Of a stretch of 64,000 nt of DNA, positions 24,001-39,000 are shown in pieces (position 1 is the stretch's first letter; the number at the start of each line of letters is the position of its first letter). The DNA comes from Gyrodactylus bullatarudis (Eukaryota; Platyhelminthes; Monogenea; Gyrodactylidea; Gyrodactylidae), in contig SSNU01000037.1 in NCBI GenBank assembly GCA_012064415.1, positions 62,001-126,000 of the forward strand, read 5' to 3'. Made by a program: the position numbers and the translations under genes. Below the pieces are notes generated by a model. It saw only the letters and a list, made by a program, of their open reading frames with translations, was not told the DNA's origin and did no database searches.

Positions 24001-27000
24001 TTTTCAATTCATTAGAGAATAGATATATTTCCATCAACAAGTTATGAAATTACGATTATTTGTGGTTGATTTCCGTTTTTTACGAAATAAATCCAAAATT
24101 TTCGACATGATTACATATGTAGATGAGACCTTCTCGAGGAAGAATTATGATTTGAGATACTGTGTGCTCTATCAAGGTGAAAAGTATTTGAAATGAAAAA
24201 TATCAAATCAGTTTTATTACCAAATTTAAAAGTAAAAAAATCTCTTATGTTACATAACCATGCATAGACACCACCACAACAAAAAGTGAGCTCAAGGTTT
24301 ATTTAAACGAGTCCTAGCTTTCACTCACTATCCAGTAAAAGGAACAATCATGTCTTGTTGATATTGATCAGTCTCTAATGAATGTGAAAAATAACTCGGT
24401 TCTCAAATGCTAATTAAATTGATTGAGAAATATTGCTGCTTCGATATGAACTATTCAATCGAAATCGATTAAAAAGTAGAAATAATGAAAAAAGCACTTA
24501 TAATTTCCATTGCTACAACCTTTAGCTAATAAATAAAATTATTTCTTTTTCTGAATTTGTTTTACTGAAAATTATCCAAGAGATCTAACTGGGCAACTAC
24601 TGTAGTACAAGTCAATCCTCTTTGATGCTTTCATGCTCATATCTGAATGATCCAATCAGAAGGTTTCATAGACTGATAACTTTTAAAATTTATTGATCAA
24701 AATAAAAATATGAGAAAAAAATTCAATTCCAATTTTTGAATTACAAAAATGCCTCATTTTCCCCGTTTTTCAACCTTTGAGCATCATTTCAGATTAAATC
24801 ATGACCACTTCTTTAGAATTTCACACCTACATCGGAATTTTCAAATTGCTCCTCGTTTGCATAAACTCTTTGAGATAGAAGTTCCAAAAAGTATTTTATT
24901 GGTTTTAGGTCTGAATTCCGGGCGACTAATTTATATAAAATCAATTTAATTAATAATCAATCCCTTAATTGTCGATTCTGTTACATGGCATGACCCATTT
25001 TCTTGTTGAAATACAAGAATCTAATCTTAAAGTTCATTTTCAAACGTTGAAATGGGATAAGTCAAAATGTTTAGGTATTATCCTAAGGTCAATTTTCCGT
25101 CAACAATAAATATCGGTAAGGTTCCCTTAGAATAAATTGTTCCTGACACATAATTGAAGCTTCCCTGTCTACGTGATTTAGTATTTTCTTCGGAGCGTCC
25201 CCATTTGAATACCAATGGTAAATTACGTCATCAAGTCTATTCAAGTTAAACCTTTTTTCGTCAGTGATTATGACTTTATTCGAATTGGATTTTTGGCTTA
25301 ATTTTTCCTTGATTCAATCAACTCGAAAATTCTTATCGAATTTTGAAAGTTTTGAGATTATTTCTGCTTTCCTCGAAAATTTTTCCCGATCTCTTTTCAC
25401 ATATTTTTGAATCTTTTTTTAATCTAGATTCAAATCCAGCTCTGCTTTTGCCTGATTGCAGCTCATAGAATTTTAGTAATGTTTTTTTTCGGTCTACCAC
25501 ATTTGAATATTTGTACATTTTGACTAAGTAGGCTTCAGCTCCTTAATTTCGAAGTGACAATTAGGACGGTAAATGATTCAATTTATCCAATTTTTTTGTC
25601 GAATATTCTGAATTACCTCTTATCAATTGAAAAGTTACCCAGATGGAGAATATTAAAAGTTTTCTCTAACCTTCCTTATGAGTTTTAGAACCAAACAAAA
25701 ATATTTAGTGTTCACATTTTAGTTCGTTTTCAACCTCAATGAAAAACAGTATTTTTACTTACGCAGGGAAAGATGAAATGTTAGAAAAAGTATTCAGATA
25801 GAGAATTCTACAATGTATCAAATTGTGTTGATTTGAAAAATTTATCATGCATCAAAATAGTTGTAAAATTGAAAATATGGTAACTGCTTCACATTCCACT
25901 AGTATATATTTCTTTATGGTTCATCGTTGAAGTGACACATAAGAAATGATACACTTCTCCACCAGTTTTGGTGTTTCATAAAAGTTCTTAAAGAAAATCA
26001 GCACGGATTTGTGGATTAAGGAAAATCAATCACTTTAAACCAAATCTCTATGCTCAAAATAATAGCAATCATAATCTTGAATTACCCTGACCTATGTGAG
26101 CTTTTCTCTTCACTGTTGCTATTTATGAAAGAGTTTTGGTGTTTTTTCAGCCTACATTATATTCTAACTTTTCAACTTTTACTATATTTCTTTCAAAATT
26201 TGCAAAATATTATTTTCAATCAGTTTTAAATTTTTATCATCACTTGTGTGTCCCTATTGTTGAACCATAAAGAAATGTACATTTATTGAATTAAAAAATA
26301 CTTTCTATTAAAACTGTAATTATGATTTTAAGTGGATTTTTGGACGTTTCTGAAAAATTACGTGAATCATCACAATTAGCTTTAGTCTAAAGCCTTTAGA
26401 TTTAATTGTAATTTAAACCACCTTTTTTCTAAACCAATAGGAATAATTCATGCTTTTTATAATTCTTTATGAATTTATTGAAGAAAGTTAGGGAGTAAGA
26501 CTCACTTGGAGATTTCTATCCTGTACAGCTGAGACGCTGACCTGTTTAATATTGAGACGTCGTTCTGTACCATTATCATCAACGTAGAAATTAAATGGAG
26601 ATCCAGGAATATGTTCATCATTGAATCGGATAGAACAGTTATACTCTCCTGGTTCTGAGACTCGATAAGATACCCCACAGGATCCATCCTTGCGATCCTA
26701 AAATTAATGAAATTTGGATAAAAATAAATTTTTTGATGTTTTAAGGGAAAAATTCAAAATAGTGACCGCATAAAAGGGACAAAGTATGTACAATGAATAG
26801 CCTTTTCTGGATTTGGGTTGACAATTGGAAAGGTATGATTAAATTTGTTTACCCTTAACATAAAACTAGTCAACATATATGTAGTCAATATTTTTTGAGT
26901 CATGATTAATTATAATTTAGAGCCAATGAGAGTACCGGGATAAAAGATATTCAATCAATTTCGAAAATTCATCAACATTACCCTTTTTGAAGGGTCTTTT

Positions 27001-30000
27001 GATACTTGTATGGCAATATTCAGAATTTGCATCTATTGTTGATTCCAGATGCCCGTATTTGATCGCCTCAAGTCTTCGAAATCAATAAAAATCTCGAGAT
27101 AAAAGACTAAAAAATGTAGAAAATGGATGGATTTTCGAAATTCATTCAATTCATTTGTGTTCTTGGCTGTAGATGGAGAAATAGATTGTGTTTTTTTGTA
27201 AAAATAGTGAATTTTCATGTCATTTCATGTCAAATAGCTTCGAAAGTTCTACAGATAATTACAATCTTGGTAGAATGAACATTTTGCATAATGTTCGACA
27301 ATGTAAATAACTAATTTTAAGAAAATTTAAACGAGATAAAACTAAAAATTCCCAAAATTTAATCTTGACACCAATTTTGACAACAGTTTTTGTAAGAGGA
27401 ATAATTTCCTGATCAACTTACATAAGGCATCTGAGAAATAAATTCAAAAAAAAGATGTTTAATGTTTATTCAAAATCCTAAATGTATTTGGAGATAGTAT
27501 TGAAGAATTATAAGCAAAAATCGATACTTGAAATTTTCAAATGACATACTTCAAAGTCAATTTCAGCCTTGCTTGGTCCTTCAATGGCAATAGAGAGTCC
27601 ACCGGCTCCTGCTTCTCGTGTATAAATGCTAAACTCATTCGTGGCATAGGCAATGCCATGACTGAGTCCAGGACCAGATGCATGAACTTTGTGAGCTCCG
27701 CCTTCGGTTATCGGTCCAACAGTAAATTGGAATGGACTTCCTATGTAATTTTAAGAATATTCTGACTTAATCAATCTAATACATGTATATTGCACTAGGA
27801 TTAGCAGTTTATAATTATGTGAAGCTAATTTTCCATAAAAAATTCATATTTAAACTTGATATTGCGATAGGATGAAAAGTACAGACAAGAAATTTATTCT
27901 GAGAAATAAGTTGCCTGACCTGGAGTTATGCTAGATCTAAGATTTTTATAATATATTATATATCTATATATATAGATACAGATATATTTAAAACCTTTTG
28001 ATACGTTCGATATGTTAAGACCAACTTTTTCAATGATTTTAAAACATTTCTTCCTGTTTCTTTCTTGAGTATATCCCAAACTATCTAAGTTTGTTGTCAT
28101 GCTATATTTTTTTATCCCATTGATATTTGAACTTTTTCTCAGAGAAGTAGAATTCCTAAATTATGATCCTTTTGATCGAAATTATACAGTAAAACTTATC
28201 AATGTTCAGAGATAAAAATTTTTAATAATAATGAATAAATAATTTTTACTAAACAAGAGGTAACCCCTAAATTTGGGTGAATTCATACGATTGTAGGGGG
28301 GTTTTAAACACCCGATTTTTCATTTGTTACGTACAGTTATTATCTGTGTTAATGCACTCACTTATTGTTGACAAAACAAACAGCAGATTTTTAAATGCTC
28401 AACTAATTACAGTAATTAGGATACTTTTATACGCATTCGTTTCAAAATAATTGCTTATTTTACGTAGCAAAAATTATTAAATTTTTATAATTACATACAT
28501 ATATTTCATCTTACAGAAACAAATAAGAATAAATACATGAGACAATTTCTCCTGGCTTACTCAAGAAATTTTTCAAAATAAAAGCTGTTTCAATCGCTTC
28601 TAAAATAAATAATAAATCCAATGTTGAAGTAAAGATGGAAAGAAAACGGTAATTATTCTATTCTATTTTGCAAAATAGTTTTTACCCTCATTGTGATTCT
28701 TAGAAATAAAACAGACGTATTTGATTACTCACCAGAAATATGATTTCCACGATTCTTCACCGAGACTGTATGCACACCCATCTCTTGAGGGACAAATTTT
28801 ATGTTGAAATTAGACATTCCCTGATCGTAAATCTCACAGCTTTCATTAACTCCACTTGGACTGATGACTGTGGCATTCAAATCTCTGATATTCACGCCTA
28901 CAGGAAGGGGATATGATATACAATGTTTCTGATGGAAATAATTCTTAAAGTAAGTCTGATAATATTTATTCAAATGGACACTACCATGGTAACAGGCAAA
29001 ATGCATCTTGATTTCTCTTATATAAATCCTCAATAATCAAAATCCAATAGAGAGGGGATGTATTCTATGAGTATATAGATGGACTGTGTGCAACAATACT
29101 CAACTCATTTCATTCTCGTCTACTTTTCACACTAAACCACTCTTAAAACTTTGAAGAGAAATACAAACTATAGAAATGCGTAATGACTATTAGTAGTCTT
29201 TGAGCATAGACTAATACACTATGTATTGTGGATGAACTTTTAAATATTGAATGAAAATTTGACCCACAAATACTAAATTAGCAGAGTAATCTCTATTTTT
29301 AGAGAACAAATTTCATTCATTTTTGAATTACAATAATCCTTAAAACAACAAAATCTTTCCAAGTACAGTAGGGATTGTCATGGCGACACAATACAGATCT
29401 ATAATTATTTCAAAACAATAGGCATGCCTTGATATGAAATCAGAAAATGTTGAAGATTTCAAATCAGTAAAACTCAGTTCTATAATAAGATATAGTAAAA
29501 ATTAAGTCAATATATAAATTCTCATTCCTTTTGGTCACTCATTATCTCAAGAAAGAGTTTTTGATTAACTTGTCCTACCACTGACGGAGTCCACCGCCGT
29601 CGAAACGTTTGGAGTGACTAATATAGATGAGAATTCCTCTATGGAATCAGGTTTTGATGCATCTTATAATAAAAATATAGAAGATTTTTTGGAATCTAAA
29701 TCGAAAGGCATGCCTAAACCAATTTAAGAAAAAAAACAGAGACCTTTTTTTTAACGATTTCAAGATTAGAGAAAAATCAAAAGTTATTTCATCGGGGTCA
29801 TCTTTGGGAAAATGTAGCTGATTGTTAAGATTAAATTTTTGATAGAAACCGTCTCCTTGAACAAATCTCGGATTATCCTAATCCATTGATTTTCAAGTAG
29901 TATAAAAGGTAGGGAAATAGAAAGTAGTAGGCTGATTCCTAAAATTTGAATTATTATATCAGATTTTTCTGTGATCTCAAAAATTACTTTTGATATTGGT

Positions 30001-33000
30001 ATTTTGATTCCTCGAAGAAGAAATATGAATTCTAGTAAAATATCCCAGAGGCTAGCTTTACTTTGCTAAATGACTCAGAATTAATTTCGAAATCTTACCT
30101 GGTATTCTCAAGTTCAATTCACATTGGCTACCGACATACGTAGCATCAGCAACCTCTCTTCGACGATAAATATTCTCCATCATTAATGAACCAGAGTCTC
30201 CACCAATTTGTACAACAAACGGACTTCCTGGAACATGTTGCTCAGCATATCTTGCATTGATAACATAGGTACCTGGCTCAGTTGGACGATAAGTAACCAG
30301 ACAGGTTCCATCATGGTTGTCGACACAGTCAATGTCTGCTTTTGATGGGCCTTCAATGGACAGACTCAATCCTCCATAACCAGCATTTCGGGTGTCAACC
30401 GTGAATTGGCATGATGTCTTTGCCATGCCGTGAGTTAGCCCTGAACCGTAAACTCGAACTTTGCTAGCATTACCGATCTCAGCATCGCTAACAAATATTT
30501 TGAAAGGACTATTGGCAATGTGTCTACCATTCCTGTAGACGTTAACAAAGTGCTCTCCGGTTTCTCTTGGTGTAAAGGAAATACCAAGATGGCCATTAGG
30601 CATTCTTTTTAGCATTGTTGGATGTTCAATACCAGATGGTCCACATACAGTGGCAGTTAAATGGTATAGGTCATTCTCAGAAACCCTTAAAGGTACTTCA
30701 CTTGTCGTTCCAACAGAAACAGCATTAAAGTTTCTAGGGTCGCCAGCAATATGTGCTTGGAAGGGTGAACCTATTATGTGTTGATCTTGGAATTTGACAG
30801 TAACATTATAATCTCCCGGAGCCATTGGATAATAGGTTACTGCACAAGTTCCATTCTTGTTATCGTGACAGACAATTTCAGCCTTTGATGGACCTTCAAC
30901 AGCCAAAGAAAGACCACCTAATAAAATAGTAAGCAATAAAAGGATGCTTGTATCGAATACGAGCTTTAATAAAAAATACCTGCTCCAGCATCACGAGTTA
31001 TCAAGGTGAATTCGGCTGGCTCTCCAACATTACCATGACTCAAGCCAGGTCCATGTGCTGTGACTAGGCCAGAACCAATTGACTCAACATAAAACTTGAA
31101 TGGACTTCCAACAACTGGGTTACCATTGTAGGTAACTTCTAGATCGTGGAGGCCGCGCTCTGTTGGCTGGAATTGTGCTGTAACAGTTCCGTCTCCGTTG
31201 TCTATCAACGTTGGTCGTACAATCATACCACGGGGAGTATGAACAACACCTAAAAATTTATTTGAAGATTATAAAAGTCCAAGGAACACTGCTTTTGGTA
31301 GCTGAGATTACTATGCATGATATTGAGTGATATATAGTGTTTTTGAGAATCCCCAGAATGAATTAATTTTAAGTTATTATTAAAATAGTTGAATATGAGG
31401 GAAGAACCGCTTTCTCATTGCTCAATGATCTTTTAAGCAAGAGTTGTGCTGAGATTTTATCACAGGAAAAGGATGAACATTTCTTGTTTATGATGTCACC
31501 ATGAAAATAAATTAGTTGCTTAGACTTTGGACTATTAAGGTTTATTGAAATTTATAAAACGTATGTATAAAGTAAAGAGGTAGATACTAAATGTTTTAGC
31601 CTTATTTTTTGAAAGTTTTATTTGTTTACATAATTATAAGTTGTCAATATGTTCTTGAAATTAGATCTTCTTCTGAATCTTGGACAGCTTACATGGATTG
31701 GCGACAACAAAAATATTATCACATGATAATAGTTTTGTGAGAAGTAGCTCAATCCTTGGAGATGAGTATAGAAGCAAATTGAAAAAGATTACTTTGCTCC
31801 AATATGAAACTACTTCAATAATAATATGATGCTTTGTATTTTTTGTTTTGCTTTACTATTATAACGAATGTATTCTCTAAATTGATAAATCCCATGGTAG
31901 AGTAATTCTTTAAAGGTGCCATGTTGAGGATAAATTATAATTAGATTGGGGAGAAAATTAATCAATTTTTTGCCGTGTTAATAAATATAAAATACACGTA
32001 TAATTATGGAAAGTGAAAAGTAATGAAAAAAATAGAATAAATGGATGAATTTTCAATAATCAAAGTAAAATATATTATTGTATAATGTAAATAAATGTAA
32101 ATCATTATAGATAATTGATTAGAGTCTTACCAACAAGTTTATCAACCAAACCTATCAAGTACAAAATTGATAAGAATTCTCAACCGAAACAAGTTTTATT
32201 CATGTCTCAAAATTTCAAATGAAATTTGATAATATTTCACGCTCAATATGAGATAAATAAGTTATTAAATGAATTACGGTACGTAAACACGTTGAAATAA
32301 AAAAAATTGAAGAGAAATTCTTTTTTCGTGAGACTCTTACCATAGTTTTCGATAGTTTGAAAGATTCCGCTTCGTTAGAGCTATTTACCACGACTCTGAT
32401 ATGAGATTATCTGATAGAAAATCAATCTCAAAGTTGAGGCAAAGATTTTTGGTTTTTTCCAAAATTCAAAACTTTAAACTCTAATAGCGGAATAATTTTG
32501 AAATGTATTTTGTAGAATTCTATCCTGAATCAGAGAGTGTGTTTTTCAAACGAGTAACATTTCAATACAAATCTCTATGTTGAAGGGAAGGGAGTCAAAT
32601 CAAAAATTCTTGATTATTTCTCGAATATCTTGTGAACGAAAAGCCAATCTGAGATTAGAATAATATTCTCTATAATATTTTGTTGTACTGTATAGTTTAG
32701 AGTAATTGATTTTTGCAAGATATTTTCGAGAAATACGTATTTAGCCTTTCACTTGTTATGGCTTGATTTAATGTCAAAAATTAATGAATGAAAATAGGGA
32801 AAACTTTTGAAATTTCTAATATCAATGATAGTTATTTAAGAAAGTTGAATTGAATGTAGTTTACAATTTTAATCATTTTACTATATAGTAAAAAGGTTAA
32901 CAGTAACATATATATAAATGAAATAAAGCTTTTACGAATACAAATAAAAACAAATAAAGAGACTAGAGAACAATTAATCTTAAAACATACCCTCGACCTG

Positions 33001-36000
33001 GGCAAGTGTTGGGCCAACCGGCAACTTGAAGTCGACAGGATGAAATCCGGTTGATATTGACGAAGTTTGTATTGGAATCGAATGGCTAGGCTGAGTATGA
33101 ACTTGTTCCTCCTGTTGAATTATACAAGATAAAGATTACTTACATAGCCTCTATACAAAAGTCTACTCATGCTCTCAAGGGTCCTTTATACTAGGATTTT
33201 TATTAACACCAAGCGTGTAGTCTGATCGAGAATGACCAGGAGATGAATGTATTTTCTTGATGACAACTCACGATAAATCGCGATGTAAACTCCGTTCCAC
33301 TGACAGCCTAAAATTGAAAGGCAAAAATTTAGATTATTCAATTTTTATAGAACGAATATGAATGCTCGTGAGAAGAAGACAGCGTTAACACAGGTTTCTG
33401 ATCATTATTATTTAGAAAGAGAGAAAGAAAAGTTTGAGTCTTTTTTACCACCTATACAACACCTAATTTCAGTAGTCCTATTCCAACAACAGTTCATCTA
33501 CAATATATATACATAGAATTGATATAAAAATCTACTCGTTATAGGGTTGTGTCTGGATTTTCTCAAACAATAATGAACTAACATGTAAACTTTTACTACT
33601 AATTTTTATATGAACAGAGTAAACATGTTCGTACACATTGTTGGGTTGTATGCAAGGCTATATAGATATCGACTTTATAATTATAGCAGACTCGGTATTC
33701 CAACGATCAGCTACCATGAGATGTCTACTTGATTCACCTTTGACGAGATATCACAAGTGTTGTTTGAAAAAAAAATCTTAATCAAGATAAATCTGAATAA
33801 GCTTTTAAAATTATCTTAATCATAGCATGAGAGATTGACTTTGAAATCAACTGAAGGAAAAATTTTCATGATAAAAGTGTCTAACTCTTTTGTTTTTGAG
33901 CCATTCATGTAAATATTCATGTAAAATATTTTCATTGACCATCTGTATTTTGTAATAGCTAAAAATTATTTTAAAAAAACATTTTTGATAATTCATCAAT
34001 CAGATTAATCTATAATTCCATTTTTGTTTTGATTTTTAGGTGTTAAAAAATATTCAAATTAAGATTCTTCAATGAAAATTGAGGTAAATTATTTTTCTAC
34101 AATGTGCTTTTTTCAATAGGCACAAAATTAAGAGTTGAAGTTTAAAAAGTTTCGAAGAATTAGGTAGGTTTTCTTCTACTCTTTTGTTAAGAACAAAATC
34201 TTGAAAAAGATGATGTCATTTTTGATATTATTGCAAGTCGGGTTTTTAGTTTTTACCGAATGACTCTAAGATGAACATATATATCTGAAATCAATAAAAA
34301 ATTCTCTGATAAACTAGAAAACATTATTGACTAGAATTACAAAAATGATCAATTTGTAAGATTGTGTCATAAAAATAGAATAAAATATTCAAAGTTGCTC
34401 ACTTTTTGATTGAATCTACCACCAGGAATAACTTCGCCGCCGAATCGAATTTCAACAGTATAATCCCCTCTAATCTGTGGAGTATAGAAGACGCTAACAG
34501 TTCCATTTGGATTCTCTTGAATGGCAACATCAGCAGCAGCACCAGAAGGAGTGATAATTTTGCAGGACAAATGGCCCATACCAGCTTGACTTGTATCAAC
34601 CGAGATGAGGCATTCATTACCGACTTGAACTGTGGGATTATTGCCATCTTCAATGCGACAAAGATCAGCACGACCAGAAGGACCTGCTTGCACAAGGAAG
34701 GGACTTTCTGGGATCTCTTTACCTCCAAATTTACATCGTACATTGTGCATGCCGACTTCTTCAGGACGATAATGGCATGTGTACTCACCGTCTCCGTGAT
34801 CTTCAACCTCCAAAGGTAACGGGGCACCTTCCGGATTCTAGAAAAGAGATTTTCGTTAGATTAGATCACCAGCAAGTATAAATTGACATGAGATAATAAC
34901 AACATTTTTTAATCTGACGACAGAGTTCATTTTGGTACTACGATTTTCTTACTTTGAAAATTCAAAAAAAATTAATTGGTTCCAAATTTTTAAAAACATG
35001 AAAACGTGAAGAAATAAATATAAATTATTTTATTCATTTATTCTATTCAATAGAGTTTGATCATCTTGCATTGTTAGTTGTGCTTTGGATTCTTCCAAAT
35101 CCGGCTATAATAAAATTTAAAATATTTCAAAAAATAACGAAGCTACTTCTAAGTATATTTATAAATTAATCATTACAGTAGTTAAGTTTTCTGTAAACTT
35201 ACTGTAACAGCCAGCTCGAGGTCTCCTATGCCGGCTTCTCTCGTGTCAACATTGAACTGAGTTGGCAATGAGGCTGGAACACCACCTGGTTTTGATGGAT
35301 GAACACCTTCTCCAGTGACTTTGACCTTACCAGGTTCACAAACTGGCAGAGCATGTTGTGTAAAGGGGGATCTGATCACGTGACATCCGCCTTGTTTAAC
35401 ATCAATTTGAATGGGTCCTTCAATTTCAGGAGTGTATGTGACATCGTAAACACCTGGATGTCCTGGACGTGGGCTAATTATTGCAGGTGTCTTTCTGCCC
35501 ATGCGATCAGTTGTCGAAACATCTATGGGAGCATCTCCAGCCTGACTAGCATCAACTGTGAACGTTGCTGGATGTTCAGCTCTTGCGCCTCTTGGCTCTA
35601 AGCCAGGACCGAAACAACGAACTCGAGTTGGATCTATCAAATCCTTTATTGGTACTTGGAATGGGCTTCCTTCATTTAAAAAGAGAATCATCAAGATTTT
35701 TGTCTTTTTAAGGTGTTTATTTACCTGGTATATCTATATCGTTGAATTTTACAAAGACATCATAGTTGCCAGCTCTGGTTGGTAAATATTCCACATTGCA
35801 TGTACCGTCTTTATTGTCAGTACAATGAATTTGGGCATCAGCTGGTCCCTCAATGGCAAGGCCAAGACCACCTTGTCCGGCTCCATCCAAGTCAACAGTG
35901 AATTTGGCCATTTCATGGGTAAGACCTCCTTCAAGGCCAGGACCCCAAGCTCTAACACGTGTCGGATCGAAGCCAGGCACAACTTGAACTGGGAAGGGTG

Positions 36001-39000
36001 ATCCAGCCACTGGCACGCCATCAAAGAGGACTTCGACATGATGTAAGCCTGAAAATTATTTAAAATATATTGATTTTCATCTCATATCATTATTTGACTC
36101 AAACTAAGAAATCAATAAATAATTAAATATTTTTAAAAACCACTCTTCTCGTGAGACTTTAGATAAATCCGTCTTCTCGGAATATAATTGATAAATAGTA
36201 AGACATACCATCGTCAATAGGTGAGTAACTGCAGTTGTATGTACCATCATGGTTATTGTTTATGATGCAAGCAGTTCTTTGTTTATGTGGATTAACAACA
36301 ATAGCTTTGACAACTCCTTTACCGCTAGGATCCACTAGCTTGGCATCAACAACAAATCGAGCAAAACTCTCAATAAATACACCTGTTAAAAAAGAAGGAG
36401 GATAACATCTTTGAAACGAGTCTATTTTAATGACTGCAATGCAATCGTTTGATATATGTGCCAAAAAAATGAGTATAGAATTTAGTCAAACGAAAAAAGA
36501 GATGCAAAGGGTTATCAAAGCTTGTCTTCTGATGAGAAAAAGAGATACACTTTAATTGCATGCCATGTTAGGTAGCTTTCCATGCTTTCCTCTCACCAGT
36601 CGGATTGAGACCAGGGCCATAGGCTCGAACTTTTGAAACGTCAAGGTTTTCTCGTCCTGATTTGTGTACTTGAACTGGGAAAGGACTGCCTGGTATATGC
36701 GAATCTTTATACATGACATTAACTGAATATGGACCCGGCTCAACAGGCAAATATTCAACGCCGCAAGTGCCATCTCCGTTATCAATATAATCTATTTTTG
36801 CTTCAGCAGGTCCCTCGATTGTAACACTGAGAGGAGCTGGTGGAGCATCACGACTATCAATAGTAAAATGAGTCGGACGTCCAGAAACAGCTTTTCTCAA
36901 GCCATCACCATATGCCTTAACAAGGCCAGATGGATCTGGACCCATTTGAGTAGGTACTCTCTGGGTCGGTGTAAAGGGCATTTCAGACACAGGATTTTGT
37001 GCTGTAGTTATAAACGGAGATCCATGTACTGGTTGACCGTTGACATCAACCTCAACAGTATATTGGCCTGGCAAAGTTGGCGTAAATGTTGGATTGAAAC
37101 CATTATAGGTCTCTTCCATGGTAGTTGGAATACGCATTCCATTTGGAGCTTTTATCGTTACATTTGGCTTAGCTTTTCCTGAACCCCTTGGTCCAGCACC
37201 AGCAGTTACAACATTAAAACTATACGGCTTACCAACAGGGATATCTGAACATTTTAAAGAAAATGTCATGTTCTTTACATTAATATAATTACAAAAAATA
37301 TATACTCATGTTTAAAGAAAAATTTTAATCCAAATGTTTGGGGGGACTTACAGGGTCTTGTGACTGCATTACAAAACAATACGAACATTAGTCATAAATG
37401 ACTCATTACTAATTGAGTCATTACAAAAGTGATGTGGATAATAACCCCACCACCTCAAGTGTGAGATAAATAGTCAGGAAGAATTTTAATTCTGATTCTT
37501 AATTTCAAGAAATACTTTCTGCCCTACTAGACATGGCATATGAATGATCAGCAGAGAAATCTCTTCCGTAAGGTACGTTGAAAATAAAATTTAGCATATT
37601 TTTGGGTAAATAGCTGTTTCCAAAAAGTCCGAATTTACAAAAGATATTTGGGGGGGGGGTAGAAATTAGGGGCATAACTTTTACACAGTTATTAACGAGG
37701 GAGTACTGTATAAAAACCATAAATTGTTGTTTAAACTTACTAGGTTCAAGATTTTCAACACGAATCTTTGTAATATCAATATCCGGTTTGACAGGAACTT
37801 TGAAGGGACTTCTAGGTACTTCTCTATTATCAAAGTATACTTTGACATCATAAGTTGGACCATTGGTTTGGGCACAGTAGGAAACTTTAAATGTACCATC
37901 ACGCATATCCTGAGTATCCATGGGGACATCACGGCCAATTTCATCTTGTATACTTATGCCGATATTACCTAGGAAAGTTCAAAGTGTTAATATTTAATAA
38001 CCTTGGAGTTATTCTTTTAATGAATAAATAAAATAAAAAATGATTTTAACTCATTAATGTTTTTGATAGGCAAAGATTTCATGTCTTTAATGTTTAACCA
38101 GCCAGAAATTCTAAAATTATAATGACTAAAGCAGGATTATGATTAGTAATTTTCATGAATAGGAAATTGGACGGAAAATTTGTCAATTGTCATTGCAAAA
38201 AAATCATGCCATATTCAAAAATCTAAATTATGGAAAAATCTTCATCCTTAACATTTTTTGAGCAATAAAATCTTTAGGAAAATTGTTTTGATTCATTATG
38301 GAATCTGAAATTAGATTCAACCTAAGGTAATAGATAATATGTAATCATACCCGTAGAATTCAAATGTTCAATAAACTATAACTGCCAAAGCTCCAAAGAT
38401 GCACTTTTTTTGGAACAAAAAGTGACCCAATTTTTGATCAATAACTCTTGAACTAAAAATAATTGCATAAAAACAACCGTAAATTCGTAATCAGCGTATT
38501 CACAAACCTAAGGATAGACAAAAGATTGAATGTAAGTCTTGAAAAAAAATCCCTAGGACTGAATTAATTCGAAATAAAGGATACAGTTTTACGGGATTGG
38601 TTTATTTAATATTTTTTCTAGATCTAAACCAATAAGGATTTTAGGTAAAATGGAAGAGAGTTCAGATTACAAGCGTCTCATCCACTGAAGAAGGTACTTG
38701 AATATCTCAGTACCGAAATGTCTGGAAGAGGATTGGGAAAATTTTTGGTTATATTTCAATCTATCTTTAGTAATATTTATTATAAAATCTTTAGATTGGT
38801 ACCCACATTATGTAGAGTAATACAAGTGGAAAATTTTGATTCTGATGTTACCCACCGAATCAGACGTTTCTATGTATCGATTTAGAAAGAGTAAAATTTT
38901 CATGCAGTAATGAGAAAATCATAAATAAATTGAATACTGATTTGGTTATTAGTGTGTGAGACTGGTAAACTTACTTTTGTCAACTTTGCCTAATACAGAT

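Noticed and set aside
37650..37659. Run of ten G in an AT-rich intron
   Set aside because: An isolated homopolymer; no second G-run to form a quadruplex and possible sequencing artefact.
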